This document shows positions 9,383 to 18,241 of a stretch of DNA of 64,000 bases, in pieces. The stretch comes from Cytobacillus stercorigallinarum. Lineage in GTDB: Bacteria > Bacillota > Bacilli > Bacillales > Cytobacillaceae. Position 1 is the first letter of the stretch, and every line of letters begins with the position of its first letter. Under the pieces are notes generated by a model. The model was not told where the DNA came from. It searched no databases and saw only the letters and a program-made list of their open reading frames with translations. Both the position numbers and the translations under genes were made by a program. The stretch covers positions 124,001-188,000 of the forward strand of contig NZ_JACSQT010000005.1 in NCBI RefSeq assembly GCF_014836495.1, in the 5' to 3' direction.

Positions 9383-10185
9383 CGCATTTCGCCTCTCTTT
9401 CTTCTACCAGTAAGAAGCATAATGACAACCATAAAAATAATTAAGAAAACTGCAATAGTTGCCCCCATTCCCCAATCTTGCGTTACGAGAAAATGTTGCT
9501 CAATAGCTGTACCTAATGTAATCACTCGGTTTCCTGCGATTAATCTCGTCAACATGAATAAAGATAGGGCAGGGATGAATACGATTTGGCACCCAGATTT
9601 GACCCCATCTAAAGTCAATGGGAAAACGACACGAGAAAAAGTTCGCCAGCTTGAAGCACCTAAATCTTTTGAAGCATCAATAAAGGATGGGTTCAGTTCA
9701 TCTAGTGCATTAAAGATCGGTAAAATCATAAACGGTAAAAAGATATAGACAGAAACAAACACAAAACTAAAGTCAGTAAATAAAATTTGCTTTCCACCTA
9801 CACCCATCACTTCGAGAAATTTATTGGCTGCTCCATATGTGCCAAAAATACCTATAAATGCGTAAGCTTTTAATAATAAATTGATCCATGAAGGAACGAT
9901 AATAAGTAGTAACCATAATTGTTTATGCTTTGTTTTTGTTAATAAATAGGCTGTAGGATAAGCGATTAATAACGTGAAAAAAGTAATTAATAACGCGTAC
10001 CAAAAGGAGCTAAGTGTCATTTTTAAATAAACAGGCGTAAAGAATTTTTGATAATTCTCTAAGGAAAAATCGCCTTCTATATTAAAAAAAGAATAATAAA
10101 CAACTAAAACTATTGGTGTGATGACGAAAAGAGCAATCCATAAAACATAAGGAATTAAATAATAATTACGAGATTTAGCTTTCAT
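9379..10185 (-). CDS. potB: Spermidine/putrescine ABC transporter permease PotB
   Basis: 268 residues from the ATG at 10185. The open frame extends upstream to 10347, but that part lies inside potA. GAGGG stands 5 nt before the 10185 ATG, and the protein then starts with the usual positively charged segment and first membrane helix ([15 protein letters not shown]). The EAA loop is at [20 protein letters not shown]. The gene overlaps the end of potA by 11 bp. Confidence 0.9.
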   Translation of the reverse strand: MKAKSRNYYLIPYVLWIALFVITPIVLVVYYSFFNIEGDFSLENYQKFFTPVYLKMTLSSFWYALLITFFTLLIAYPTAYLLTKTKHKQLWLLLIIVPSWINLLLKAYAFIGIFGTYGAANKFLEVMGVGGKQILFTDFSFVFVSVYIFLPFMILPIFNALDELNPSFIDASKDLGASSWRTFSRVVFPLTLDGVKSGCQIVFIPALSLFMLTRLIAGNRVITLGTAIEQHFLVTQDWGMGATIAVFLIIFMVVIMLLTGRRKRGEMR

Positions 10186-11281
10186 AACTTCCCTCTTCAT
10201 ATGCTTCGAGACGCTTATCGAACTCCTCTTCTGTTTCACCAAGACGCATGACATGTATGTCTTCTGGCTCAAAGTAGAGACCAATTTCACTTCCGACAAT
10301 CGCTTTTTTCGTCGAGTGAACGAGCCACTCATTGCCATCTTCATCATAACAACTTATCTCATAATGTACGCCTCTAAATAATTGTGAATCGACTTTCACC
10401 TTTAACTTACCAACATCAGGACTAGTAATTTCTAGATCTTCTGGGCGAATGACTATCTCGACCGTTTCATTTTGATTTAAACCCGCATCGACACAAGCAA
10501 ATGTTTTACTTGTAAAGCGAACAACATAATCTTCAACCATTACACCTTCAACAATATTAGATTCCCCGATAAAGTCGGCAACAAAACGATTAATCGGCTC
10601 ATCATATATATCATTAGGGGTACCACTTTGTTCTATTTTACCGTTATTAAGAACAAAAATTTCATCAGACATTGCTAACGCCTCTTCTTGATCATGTGTA
10701 ACAAAAATAAAAGTGATACCTAAATTTCTTTGTAATTCTCGCAGTTCATATTGCATTTCTGTTCGCAACTTTAAATCTAGTGCAGATAATGGTTCATCAA
10801 GGAGAATAAGCTCAGGTTCATTAACAATCGCTCGCGCAATCGCAACACGTTGTCTTTGCCCACCTGACATCTCTTTTATCTCTCTTTTTTCATATCCTTC
10901 TAAGTTCACAAATTTTAAAGCTTCTATTACTTTTTGATTGATTATTTCAGATTTGAGTTTTTTTATTCTGAGTCCAAATGCTACGTTCTCAAAGACATTC
11001 AAATGAGGAAAAAGTGCATAATCCTGAAAGACAGTATTCACTTGTCTTTTATTTGCAGGTACTTCATTTACCTTTTTATTATTAAAATAAATATCGCCTT
11101 TTGATGGTGAAATAAATCCAGCAATTAAGCGAAGGATTGTTGTTTTTCCGCATCCAGAAGGACCGAGCAAAGTATAGAATTTTCCACGCTCTATTTCAAA
11201 TGAAACATCATTTAAGACAGCCGGGTCATTATCATATTGCTTTGTTACGTTTTCAAAACGAATAATAGTTTGGTCTGACAT
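10175..11281 (-). CDS. potA: Spermidine/putrescine ABC transporter ATP-binding protein
   Basis: 368 residues. ABC ATPase motifs are in order: Walker [10 protein letters not shown] (about 38-46), Q-loop [10 protein letters not shown], signature MSGGQRQRV, Walker [13 protein letters not shown] and the switch histidine in [14 protein letters not shown]-like C-terminal domain follows (about 280-355), as in PotA/FbpC-type proteins. First gene of the four-gene operon. No Cupin/XRE regulator of the type often found before pot genes in bacilli is present here. Confidence 0.92.
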   Translation of the reverse strand: MSDQTIIRFENVTKQYDNDPAVLNDVSFEIERGKFYTLLGPSGCGKTTILRLIAGFISPSKGDIYFNNKKVNEVPANKRQVNTVFQDYALFPHLNVFENVAFGLRIKKLKSEIINQKVIEALKFVNLEGYEKREIKEMSGGQRQRVAIARAIVNEPELILLDEPLSALDLKLRTEMQYELRELQRNLGITFIFVTHDQEEALAMSDEIFVLNNGKIEQSGTPNDIYDEPINRFVADFIGESNIVEGVMVEDYVVRFTSKTFACVDAGLNQNETVEIVIRPEDLEITSPDVGKLKVKVDSQLFRGVHYEISCYDEDGNEWLVHSTKKAIVGSEIGLYFEPEDIHVMRLGETEEEFDKRLEAYEEGSYES

Positions 11282-11432
11282 TCCAATCTCCTTCTTCTAT
11301 AAGATATTTCTTTGTAATTCTAGATTAAAAAAAACGGATAATCAATACACAATAAAAAATAAATATTGATATTTTTATCTGCGCATAATAATTGGAATTG
11401 CTGAGACAATAAGGAAAAAAAGGTGAGTAACT

Positions 11433-12509
11433 TTGAATCAAAAACTAAGCTTTATTAGCATTGCCTATATTTTTATTCTCGGTATCGGTTTATTTGCTCA
11501 TGTTGAAATTATTCCTGCTGTATTATCTACCTCTGGACGCGATACATGGATCAGTATGTTACTTGCCATTATTCCTTTGATTTTATTCATCCCTCTTATT
11601 TATAAAATGGGACAAACAGTTAAAGGAGCGCCGTTTATCCGAATTATTAGTCAAAAATTAGGAAAGTTAAAATTCTATATTTTATTCTTCCCTTTAATCC
11701 TATATTTAATAATTTCTGCCTTTGTCTCTACAAAAGAAATTGTCTATTGGTCACAATTAAGTTTTATGCAAAATTTTCCCACTTTGATAATTGGTGGTGT
11801 ACTATTAATTGCCTGCTTCTATTGCAGTTTTTCCGGTGTGGAATCAATGGCCATTATTAGCCGTATGTTACTACCAGCAGTCATATTTTTAGGTTTTTTT
11901 GTTTCATTCGCTAACATGAAGAAAAAACATTATGAGTTGTTATTACCCATTTTCCAAGAAGGTGCACTAGATATTCTAAAGGGGATGTTTTACACAAGCT
12001 TACCGATTATTGAAATTGCTTTTGTTTTATTTCTCCTACCATATATGAAAGGAATGATTAAAATTAAACATTTAATCATTCTGGGCGTACTGATTATCGG
12101 GTTAATGATTGGGCCTGCAATTGGGGCTATAGTGGAATTTGGGCCAAAACACGCTTCTGACTTTAGGTACCCAGCATTTGAAGAGTGGCGAATCATATCT
12201 ATTGGAAGATATATTTCTCATACAGACTTTTTTGCCATTTTCCAATGGCTCTCAGGTGCTACAATCCGAATTGGTTTTTTTACCTTTCTCACCTCTCAAG
12301 TTCTTACGAATGGAGGGAAAAACAGAACACCTATCTGTATCATCTTTATCTTGTTATTCATTGCGGTTGTATTGCCGCTAGACCAAGACCAATTTTATAA
12401 CTTTGTTTTTCATTATTTCTTACCGATATCAACTATTGTTCTTCCTATTCAATTTATCCTGGTTTCAATATTTATCTTTAAGAATAAACAATTATTCCAA
12501 GGAGGATGA
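11433..12509 (+). CDS. Spore germination receptor B subunit (GerAB family permease)
   Basis: 358 residues with about ten membrane helices, an APC-like fold, and the family's N-terminal start (SFISIAYIFILGIGLFAHVEI). GerAB proteins sit in the spore inner membrane and bind the germinant. TTG start at 11433 after AAAAAGGTGAG. It overlaps the following GerAA gene by 4 bp. The order B-then-A, with no C subunit behind, differs from the usual gerA operon order A-B-C. Confidence 0.88.
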   Translation: MNQKLSFISIAYIFILGIGLFAHVEIIPAVLSTSGRDTWISMLLAIIPLILFIPLIYKMGQTVKGAPFIRIISQKLGKLKFYILFFPLILYLIISAFVSTKEIVYWSQLSFMQNFPTLIIGGVLLIACFYCSFSGVESMAIISRMLLPAVIFLGFFVSFANMKKKHYELLLPIFQEGALDILKGMFYTSLPIIEIAFVLFLLPYMKGMIKIKHLIILGVLIIGLMIGPAIGAIVEFGPKHASDFRYPAFEEWRIISIGRYISHTDFFAIFQWLSGATIRIGFFTFLTSQVLTNGGKNRTPICIIFILLFIAVVLPLDQDQFYNFVFHYFLPISTIVLPIQFILVSIFIFKNKQLFQGG

Positions 12510-13963
12510 AGAGCTTGTATGATCAATCTCTCTTTACAAAAGATAAGTTGGCAGAAATTTTTAACCATTCTTCAGATATACAGATCAAGAGCATCCCTGT
12601 TCGTCATACTCCTAAGGGAGAGCTTATCATTATATATTGCCGCCCCATTGTAAACATAAATTTAGTTCACTCTCTGGTAATTCCTTATTTAATGGAGGAG
12701 GATAAAGAAGGTGAAAAACTTTATAACTATATACAAAGTGATTACAGTTTAAAAGCTAAATTAACAAAAGAAGAATTAATTCATCAAGTATTTTGTGGTA
12801 AATTAGCAGTGATATCAAACTTCCGTGAACGGATTTATTATTATGATGTGAAGGATGAACCGAATAGACAACCAGAAGAATCCGTTATTGAGGTATCAGT
12901 AACTGGACCAAAAGATGGGTTTATCGAAAATATTGATACTAACCTTGGACTTGTACGTAAAAGGTTAAAAACCCCCTCGTTCGTTAATGAAGAGTTTGTA
13001 ATTGGTCGGCGGTCGAAAACGAGGGTTGCGCTTCTATATATTAAAGATGTTATGAATGAAGAAATAATTAACAATGTACGCGAGAAACTAAATAAAATTG
13101 ATGTCGATATTTTGCAAAGTCGGGATGAACTAGAAGAGTTAATAATAGATTATAAATACTCACTACTACCACTTACAAATTTCTCAGGTCGACCTGATTT
13201 TGTCGTTGAATCACTCAATCAAGGAAGATTTTCAATTATGATTGATGGTGCACCTACAGTTATTATCGCCCCAATCAACTTGAGCTTCCTAGTCAAAACT
13301 GCCGAAGATAGTAATATTAGCTTTTATTACTCCTCAGTAGAACGAATGATTCGATTACTAAGCTTATTCCTGACGGTATTTTTACCAGGGTTTTATACAG
13401 CACTTGTTACGCATAATGTGGGACAATTACCTTTGCCGTTAATTGCCACTATTACGATTGCAAAGATGGGTTTACCGTTTTCGACACTACTGGAAATGAT
13501 TACAATTTTTATTATGTTTGAGTTGTTTAAAGAAGCGGGTGCAAGACTACCAAAAGGAATTGGACAAACAGTTGCAGTCATAGGGGGATTAATCATTGGT
13601 GATGCAGCGATTAGAGCGGGTATAACCTCGCCTACGCTACTCATTGTTGTCGGAATTACAGCAATAGCAGGGTTTACTCTTGTTAATGCCAGTCTTACGG
13701 GTAATGTCTTTTTCTTGAGAATGGCTGTCTTATTAATCAGTTATGCTTTTGGTATTTTTGGTTTTATTCTTTCGGTAATTTGTGTTTTTATCCATTTATC
13801 TACACTCAAATCCTTTGGTATTCCTTTTTTAAACATAGCAAAGCAAAAAAAGTGGTCAGAAGAACTAAAAATGTTTGTTACACTTCCTTTTAGCCTACAG
13901 AAAAAAAGAAATCTATCTTACGGAGTTAAAGATAAAACGCGAAAAAATGATGACACTGATTAA
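12506..13963 (+). CDS. Spore germination receptor A subunit (GerAA family)
   Basis: 485 residues, normal for the family. A soluble N-terminal domain (about 1-280) precedes the conserved FSGRPDFVVESLNQGRF stretch and a C-terminal membrane domain with about five helices (about 285-445). GerAA subunits are proposed to form the channel of the germinosome. Translation may begin at ATG 12506 or at TTG 12515. The latter has better spacing from AAGGAGG at 12497-12503. No lipoprotein C subunit follows before the terminator at 14031. Confidence 0.88.
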   Translation: MKSLYDQSLFTKDKLAEIFNHSSDIQIKSIPVRHTPKGELIIIYCRPIVNINLVHSLVIPYLMEEDKEGEKLYNYIQSDYSLKAKLTKEELIHQVFCGKLAVISNFRERIYYYDVKDEPNRQPEESVIEVSVTGPKDGFIENIDTNLGLVRKRLKTPSFVNEEFVIGRRSKTRVALLYIKDVMNEEIINNVREKLNKIDVDILQSRDELEELIIDYKYSLLPLTNFSGRPDFVVESLNQGRFSIMIDGAPTVIIAPINLSFLVKTAEDSNISFYYSSVERMIRLLSLFLTVFLPGFYTALVTHNVGQLPLPLIATITIAKMGLPFSTLLEMITIFIMFELFKEAGARLPKGIGQTVAVIGGLIIGDAAIRAGITSPTLLIVVGITAIAGFTLVNASLTGNVFFLRMAVLLISYAFGIFGFILSVICVFIHLSTLKSFGIPFLNIAKQKKWSEELKMFVTLPFSLQKKRNLSYGVKDKTRKNDDTD

Positions 13964-14030
13964 AGAAAATGGAAATTTATACTTATCTGCTTGTTACCAT
14001 AGTTTGAGAAAATGCTGCACCGCGTATACG

Positions 14031-14077
14031 CTGTTTATCAGTATTGCTTTTCAAGATAAACAGTTTATTATTTATTT
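14031..14077 (+). terminator. Terminator after the gerAB-gerAA pair
   Basis: CTGTTTATC (14031-14039) pairs with GATAAACAG (14055-14063), followed by TTTATTATTTATTT. It closes the operon 68 nt after gerAA, leaving no room for a C-subunit gene. Confidence 0.75.
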
Positions 14078-14230
14078 ACAGTTTTTAAACTGCTGCAAAA
14101 ATTCATACAAGATGAGACCAAGCAAAAAAGGAGTTAAAAACTCCCAAGCTCATAAATTAGATTTTTACCTATGCATGTTCTTTTTGTTATATACTTTTCA
14201 TCTCCCTCCCTTCCTTTAGTCCGTTTGCCA

Positions 14231-15358
14231 TCAGTGCGAGTTATACTTGCGGAAACTCTTTAACTCTTTATACGGTCCCCTTATTAATGCCTCTATCTGC
14301 TTATCTTTAGAGACATTAGGCACTTTTTTCCCTTTAACTTGCTTAAAAATGGGCATTACAGAAGTAGCTCCTTCTTCAATATTCCATTGTTTTCCGTCAT
14401 GAGTTAGCTCAAGTTCTATTCTTCCTAAATGATTTCCCCAATGCCCTGCTTGAACGATAAATGGTGTTGTCTGAGATTGAAGCCATTCATTCGGTTTTTC
14501 TGGAAAAATATTATGACTATGTCCAAAAAGAATCACATCAATATTCTCTATTGATTTTAATTCATTCACGCTATTCCCTTCTTGCTGAGCAAGGCCCTTG
14601 TCAGCATTGATACCAACATGAGCTAAAGCAATGATAATATCTGCCCCTTCTGCTTTCATTTGTGGAATATACTGATTAGCCGTTTCAGTGATTGTTCTCA
14701 TTTTTAACTTTTGCTTAAAATAATTGCTATTCCAATCGGCGACAATAGGGGTTAAAAAACCAATCACTCCAATTTTTATTGCACGCTCATTCCCATATTC
14801 ATCGATCAACGTCCGCTCAAGAATCACATATGGATTCATATAAGAAACATCATCAAAGATATTTTTCGTCATATCCTCATTGTATATATTGCTACTTACA
14901 ATTGGAAACGTTGCATCTCTTAAGCTTTCCGTTAAAAAGCCGATACCATAATTGAACTCATGATTTCCGAGTGTCATGGCATCATATTGTAGTGTATTCA
15001 TGACATTAATCACCGGGTGAGTTTGTCCTAAATGCATCAATCTTGTTTGAAATACATAATCTGCAAATGCATTACCTTCTAAGATATCACCAGTATCAAA
15101 TAATAAGACATTTTTGTTTTCGTGACGTTCACTTTTAATTAAAGTTGCGGTTCTAACGAGTCCAAAATCGCTAACAGATTCGCCTTCATCGTTTTCATCC
15201 ATCATATGACCATGCATATCTGTTGTTTGTAGAATCCGTAATTTAACCGGAGCTGATGAGGCATAAGCGTTAGTAAATAACGAGAAACCGAAGAGCCATC
15301 CAATGATAGGAAGTATAAAGAAAACGACAGTTATCTTTCGCATATGACTTTTCATCAT
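14231..15358 (-). CDS. Secreted metallophosphatase, short 5'-nucleotidase family form
   Basis: 375 residues. A signal peptide (about 1-35) is followed by the calcineurin-like dimetal core: TTDMHGH (45-51), DTGD, GNHEFNYG, LAHVG and GHSH. This is the N-terminal half of UshA/YfkN-type 5'-nucleotidases. The C-terminal substrate-specificity domain is missing: the protein stops soon after the metal core, and no continuation is open downstream. It could be a genuine one-domain phosphoesterase or a truncation. Expected location is outside the membrane. Confidence 0.8.
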   Translation of the reverse strand: MMKSHMRKITVVFFILPIIGWLFGFSLFTNAYASSAPVKLRILQTTDMHGHMMDENDEGESVSDFGLVRTATLIKSERHENKNVLLFDTGDILEGNAFADYVFQTRLMHLGQTHPVINVMNTLQYDAMTLGNHEFNYGIGFLTESLRDATFPIVSSNIYNEDMTKNIFDDVSYMNPYVILERTLIDEYGNERAIKIGVIGFLTPIVADWNSNYFKQKLKMRTITETANQYIPQMKAEGADIIIALAHVGINADKGLAQQEGNSVNELKSIENIDVILFGHSHNIFPEKPNEWLQSQTTPFIVQAGHWGNHLGRIELELTHDGKQWNIEEGATSVMPIFKQVKGKKVPNVSKDKQIEALIRGPYKELKSFRKYNSH

Positions 15359-15588
15359 TTCACCTCAACACATTTGATGAATTCTTATTTTGTCATGACT
15401 CGCTTAAAATCATTCGATTGAAAGCAAATTGCCCTAAACCACTTTATTCCAATTAACACATTTATAATTGGTATTGTGCATAGGTTAGAACAAGCCATTA
15501 TATTTTTTTATCTAAAGAAAAATATATGAAATTAAAAAAAAGTAGGATAGAATAATAAATATAAGGAAATGCTGAGAGGATGTAGGTT

Positions 15589-15903
15589 TTGTATAAGATA
15601 TGTTTACCAATGATGTTCCTTTGCTATATGTTCATTACGCCATTGTTTACTGAGGATATAAATGAACATCGTTCTCTACATTATGATGATGATGTTCAAA
15701 TAACGGCTACGATTGCCGCATTTAAAAGACCTACGGAAATTGTTATACGAGAAAAAAACAATCATATTGTACATAATATCAATGAATTTATTAGCTTAGA
15801 AGAACCCCATAGCATCGTTCAGGAGAACCAACAATCAAAACAGGATCGATTTCAACTACCCGTCCAGTATCAATCCAGTTACTTATCTAATCTCCTTATA
15901 TAA
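15589..15903 (+). CDS. Small exported protein of unknown function
   Basis: 104 residues, not recognised. A hydrophobic N-terminus (about 1-20) looks like a signal peptide. The rest is polar without motifs. TTG start with GAGAGGA 8 nt upstream. It ends 37 nt before the AI-2E family exporter gene and probably shares its transcript. Confidence 0.5.
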   Translation: MYKICLPMMFLCYMFITPLFTEDINEHRSLHYDDDVQITATIAAFKRPTEIVIREKNNHIVHNINEFISLEEPHSIVQENQQSKQDRFQLPVQYQSSYLSNLLI

Positions 15904-15940
15904 AAAGATGCTTTATTGTTGAAGATTTTATAGGGGGAAT

Positions 15941-16966
15941 ATGAAAATGGAAAATTTCAAGAAATGGTTACAAAGTAGCGGGATTAAAAGAGTTATTATT
16001 TTTGCAATTCTCGTCTTCGCTTTATTTTTAATGAGAAGTATGATTAATGTCATCCTTATTACGTTTATTATTTCCTTTCTAATGGATCGATTAGTGAATC
16101 TTGTCTTGAAGAGAATGAACATAAATCGAAAATTCACAGTAATCGGTCTTTACTTAATTATTATTGCGATATTGACTGTTGGCATTAGCAGATATTTACC
16201 AGTTATTATATTTGAAATCTCGCAACTGATTGGACAAATGCAAAGTTTCTTTAGTCAAAAACATGACAATATTATCATGAACTATATTACTGAATTATAT
16301 GAGCGCAATGAAATATCATCTTATTTAGAACAAGGGGTAACCGTTCTACTTAAATACTTCTCTGATATAAGTTCATTTGGCATACAATTTTTAATTTCAC
16401 TTATTTTAAGTATTTTCTTCGTTTTAGAGAAGCCAAAGTTGATTGCCTTTACAAACAAATTTAAATATAGCAAAGTTGCACCTTTTTATAATGAAATTGC
16501 TTACTTTGGTTCTAAGTTTGTGCAAACATTTGGCAAAGTAATTGAGGCGCAATTTATTATTGCCCTTGTGAACTGTGCATTAACAACTTTTGCTCTATGG
16601 ATAATGGATTTCCCTCATTTAATGGGATTATCTATTCTTATTTTCTTTTTAGGCTTAATACCAGTTGCGGGTGTGATTATTTCATTGGTGCCATTAAGTT
16701 TAATCGGCTATACGATTGGTGGAATCATGCTCGTTATTTATTTATTAGTCGTAATTATGATTATTCACGCAATCGAAGCATATATACTTAATCCAAAACT
16801 AATGTCATCAAAAACCAATTTACCTGTCTTCTATACTTTTATCGTATTGATTTTCGGAGAACATTTCTTTGGCGTATGGGGACTTATTGTTGGAATTCCA
16901 GTGTTTGTCTTTTTACTAGATGTATTAGATGTACAAACGACAGAAAAAAAATCGGTAAAAGCATAA
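15941..16966 (+). CDS. AI-2E family transporter
   Basis: 341 residues with about seven to eight membrane helices and the family's long amphipathic middle region (about 95-150). The C-terminal GLIPVAGVIISLVPLSLIG and EAYILNPKLMSSKTNLP stretches are characteristic. The family includes autoinducer-2 exporters but also Na+/H+ antiporters, so the substrate is unknown. Start follows AGGGGGAAT. Confidence 0.85.
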   Translation: MKMENFKKWLQSSGIKRVIIFAILVFALFLMRSMINVILITFIISFLMDRLVNLVLKRMNINRKFTVIGLYLIIIAILTVGISRYLPVIIFEISQLIGQMQSFFSQKHDNIIMNYITELYERNEISSYLEQGVTVLLKYFSDISSFGIQFLISLILSIFFVLEKPKLIAFTNKFKYSKVAPFYNEIAYFGSKFVQTFGKVIEAQFIIALVNCALTTFALWIMDFPHLMGLSILIFFLGLIPVAGVIISLVPLSLIGYTIGGIMLVIYLLVVIMIIHAIEAYILNPKLMSSKTNLPVFYTFIVLIFGEHFFGVWGLIVGIPVFVFLLDVLDVQTTEKKSVKA

Positions 16967-16981
16967 ATAGCTAAGGGGATA

Positions 16982-17022
16982 AAAGCCGTGCAAGTTAGTA
17001 CGGCTTTAATCCTCTTTTTCTG
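16982..17022 (+). terminator. Terminator of the AI-2E family gene
   Basis: AAAGCCGT (16982-16989) pairs with ACGGCTTT (17000-17007), followed by AATCCTCTTTTTC. Confidence 0.75.
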
Positions 17023-17157
17023 CACTTTCCGCTCTGATTGACGACAAACTCAAAATTCTAAACATATTCCTTAGAGCATTTGAATTGTTACAACCCCGAT
17101 GAATAAGCTGTATTCCTCCATTGTAGTTAAAGTCTTTCACTATAGTTAATAAATATA

Positions 17158-17199
17158 AAAAAGAAGAAACCTCCCAAGTAGTCGTACCCGTGAGGTTTC
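17158..17199 (-). terminator. Terminator of the tasA-sipW operon
   Basis: GAAACCTC (17166-17173) and GAGGTTTC (17192-17199) form a stem whose minus-strand exit runs into TTCTTTTTT. It lies directly after the sipW stop codon. Confidence 0.8.
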
Positions 17200-17200
17200 C

Positions 17201-17749
17201 TTATTGCTGATTTTGTATGGTCTTTAAACCCGTTATAATTAAAAATGCAGCATATATAAGTAAGAAAACACCTGGAACAATTAGTAATAACGCGCTTCCC
17301 TCTCTTGACTGTGCGAATTGTGTAAAATAACCTGCGTAAGGAATGGTAAAGCCCGTATATTTAGCTGTTACATTGTCAGAAAGAACGAGATCTTTATCAA
17401 TTGTATTATTATTATCTCCTTTTGTTTCATACATTGTGTGCACGCCACTGTGAATAACATTATGAATGCGATGAGTAACAGGAATGCCTTCTTCACTTAG
17501 AAAAGTGATAATATCTTGCTTTTTTAAGGATTGTTTTTCTTCCTGCTCTAATGGTTTTACGGCAATAATTGCACCTGTTTGAAACGTCGGTTCCATAGAA
17601 CCAGATAAAACAGACTTTAATTGGTACCCTAAAATTGTTGGTTCCCCACCTGATGCTTTAGCAGCAACAACAATAACCGCTAACACGATCACTAGCACCA
17701 TTAAGAAAACTGTCATAGCCGTACTAAACCAGTTAAGTACCTTTCTCAT
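17201..17749 (-). CDS. sipW: Signal peptidase I, ER/SipW type
   Basis: 182 residues with two membrane anchors (about 8-30 and 155-175). The catalytic Ser51 is in SGSMEP. The second catalytic position is a histidine (THRIH, H93) instead of the lysine of ordinary bacterial signal peptidases, which defines the SipW/archaeal-ER type. KGDNNNTIDKD is the third conserved box. SipW processes TasA-like proteins, and a TasA-like gene opens this operon. Start abuts the stop of the previous gene. Confidence 0.93.
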   Translation of the reverse strand: MRKVLNWFSTAMTVFLMVLVIVLAVIVVAAKASGGEPTILGYQLKSVLSGSMEPTFQTGAIIAVKPLEQEEKQSLKKQDIITFLSEEGIPVTHRIHNVIHSGVHTMYETKGDNNNTIDKDLVLSDNVTAKYTGFTIPYAGYFTQFAQSREGSALLLIVPGVFLLIYAAFLIITGLKTIQNQQ

Positions 17750-18178
17750 TTATTCAACTTCCTCTACATCAAGTGTTTGTTCAATTTCATCCTTTGAAGA
17801 TGGCTTTTCATCGATTATTTCTTCTTCTTCTGTCAGTTCTTCTTGGTTTTGTTCAACATCAACATTTTTTTCTTCTTCAGTAACTTCTTTTTGCTCTACT
17901 TGTTGTTGCTTATCTTCTTTTGGCACCTTTTCATCCTCTTGCTTTTCTTTCTCTTGCTGATTTTCCTTTTCATGCTTATTTACTGTCTCTGGTTTTTTTT
18001 CACTATCGGTAACTTCTTCATTAGGTAACCAGACTTTGCTCTCGACATTTACCTCAACAGAGGTTGAATATGTATAACTTGCTTTAGTATGTCCTATGAA
18101 TACTGTATGGAAAGTCACAATAAGAGAATAGATAGATAGAACAGATAGTAATAAAACGATTTTTCTATTGCACTTCAT
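17750..18178 (-). CDS. Short exported protein with Glu/Lys-rich tail, possible minimal TapA-like protein
   Basis: 142 residues from the ATG at 18178, chosen because AAGGAG stands 8 nt before it. The N-terminus is a membrane or signal segment (about 5-25) followed by KASYTYSTSVEVNVESKVW, similar in style to SipW-dependent signal peptides. Residues from about 50 to the end are almost entirely E, K, Q, D and N. TapA of Bacillus subtilis, the TasA anchor, also has a charged tail, but its central beta domain is absent here. Position between the protease and sipW suggests a SipW substrate. Function is inference. Confidence 0.6.
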   Translation of the reverse strand: MKCNRKIVLLLSVLSIYSLIVTFHTVFIGHTKASYTYSTSVEVNVESKVWLPNEEVTDSEKKPETVNKHEKENQQEKEKQEDEKVPKEDKQQQVEQKEVTEEEKNVDVEQNQEELTEEEEIIDEKPSSKDEIEQTLDVEEVE

Positions 18179-18241
18179 ATTTAAATCTCCTTTTCTTACA
18201 AGAGCTGGGGAAACGATCATCATTTCCCCAGCATGTTTTAA

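Noticed and set aside
9379-10347. 322-residue PotB with N-terminal extension
   Set aside because: The extra 54 residues lie inside potA and the ribosome site supports ATG 10185.
13875-14219. 114-codon frame after gerAA as a degenerate C subunit
   Set aside because: It overlaps the end of gerAA in another frame, lacks a lipobox and ribosome site, and has no GerAC-like sequence.
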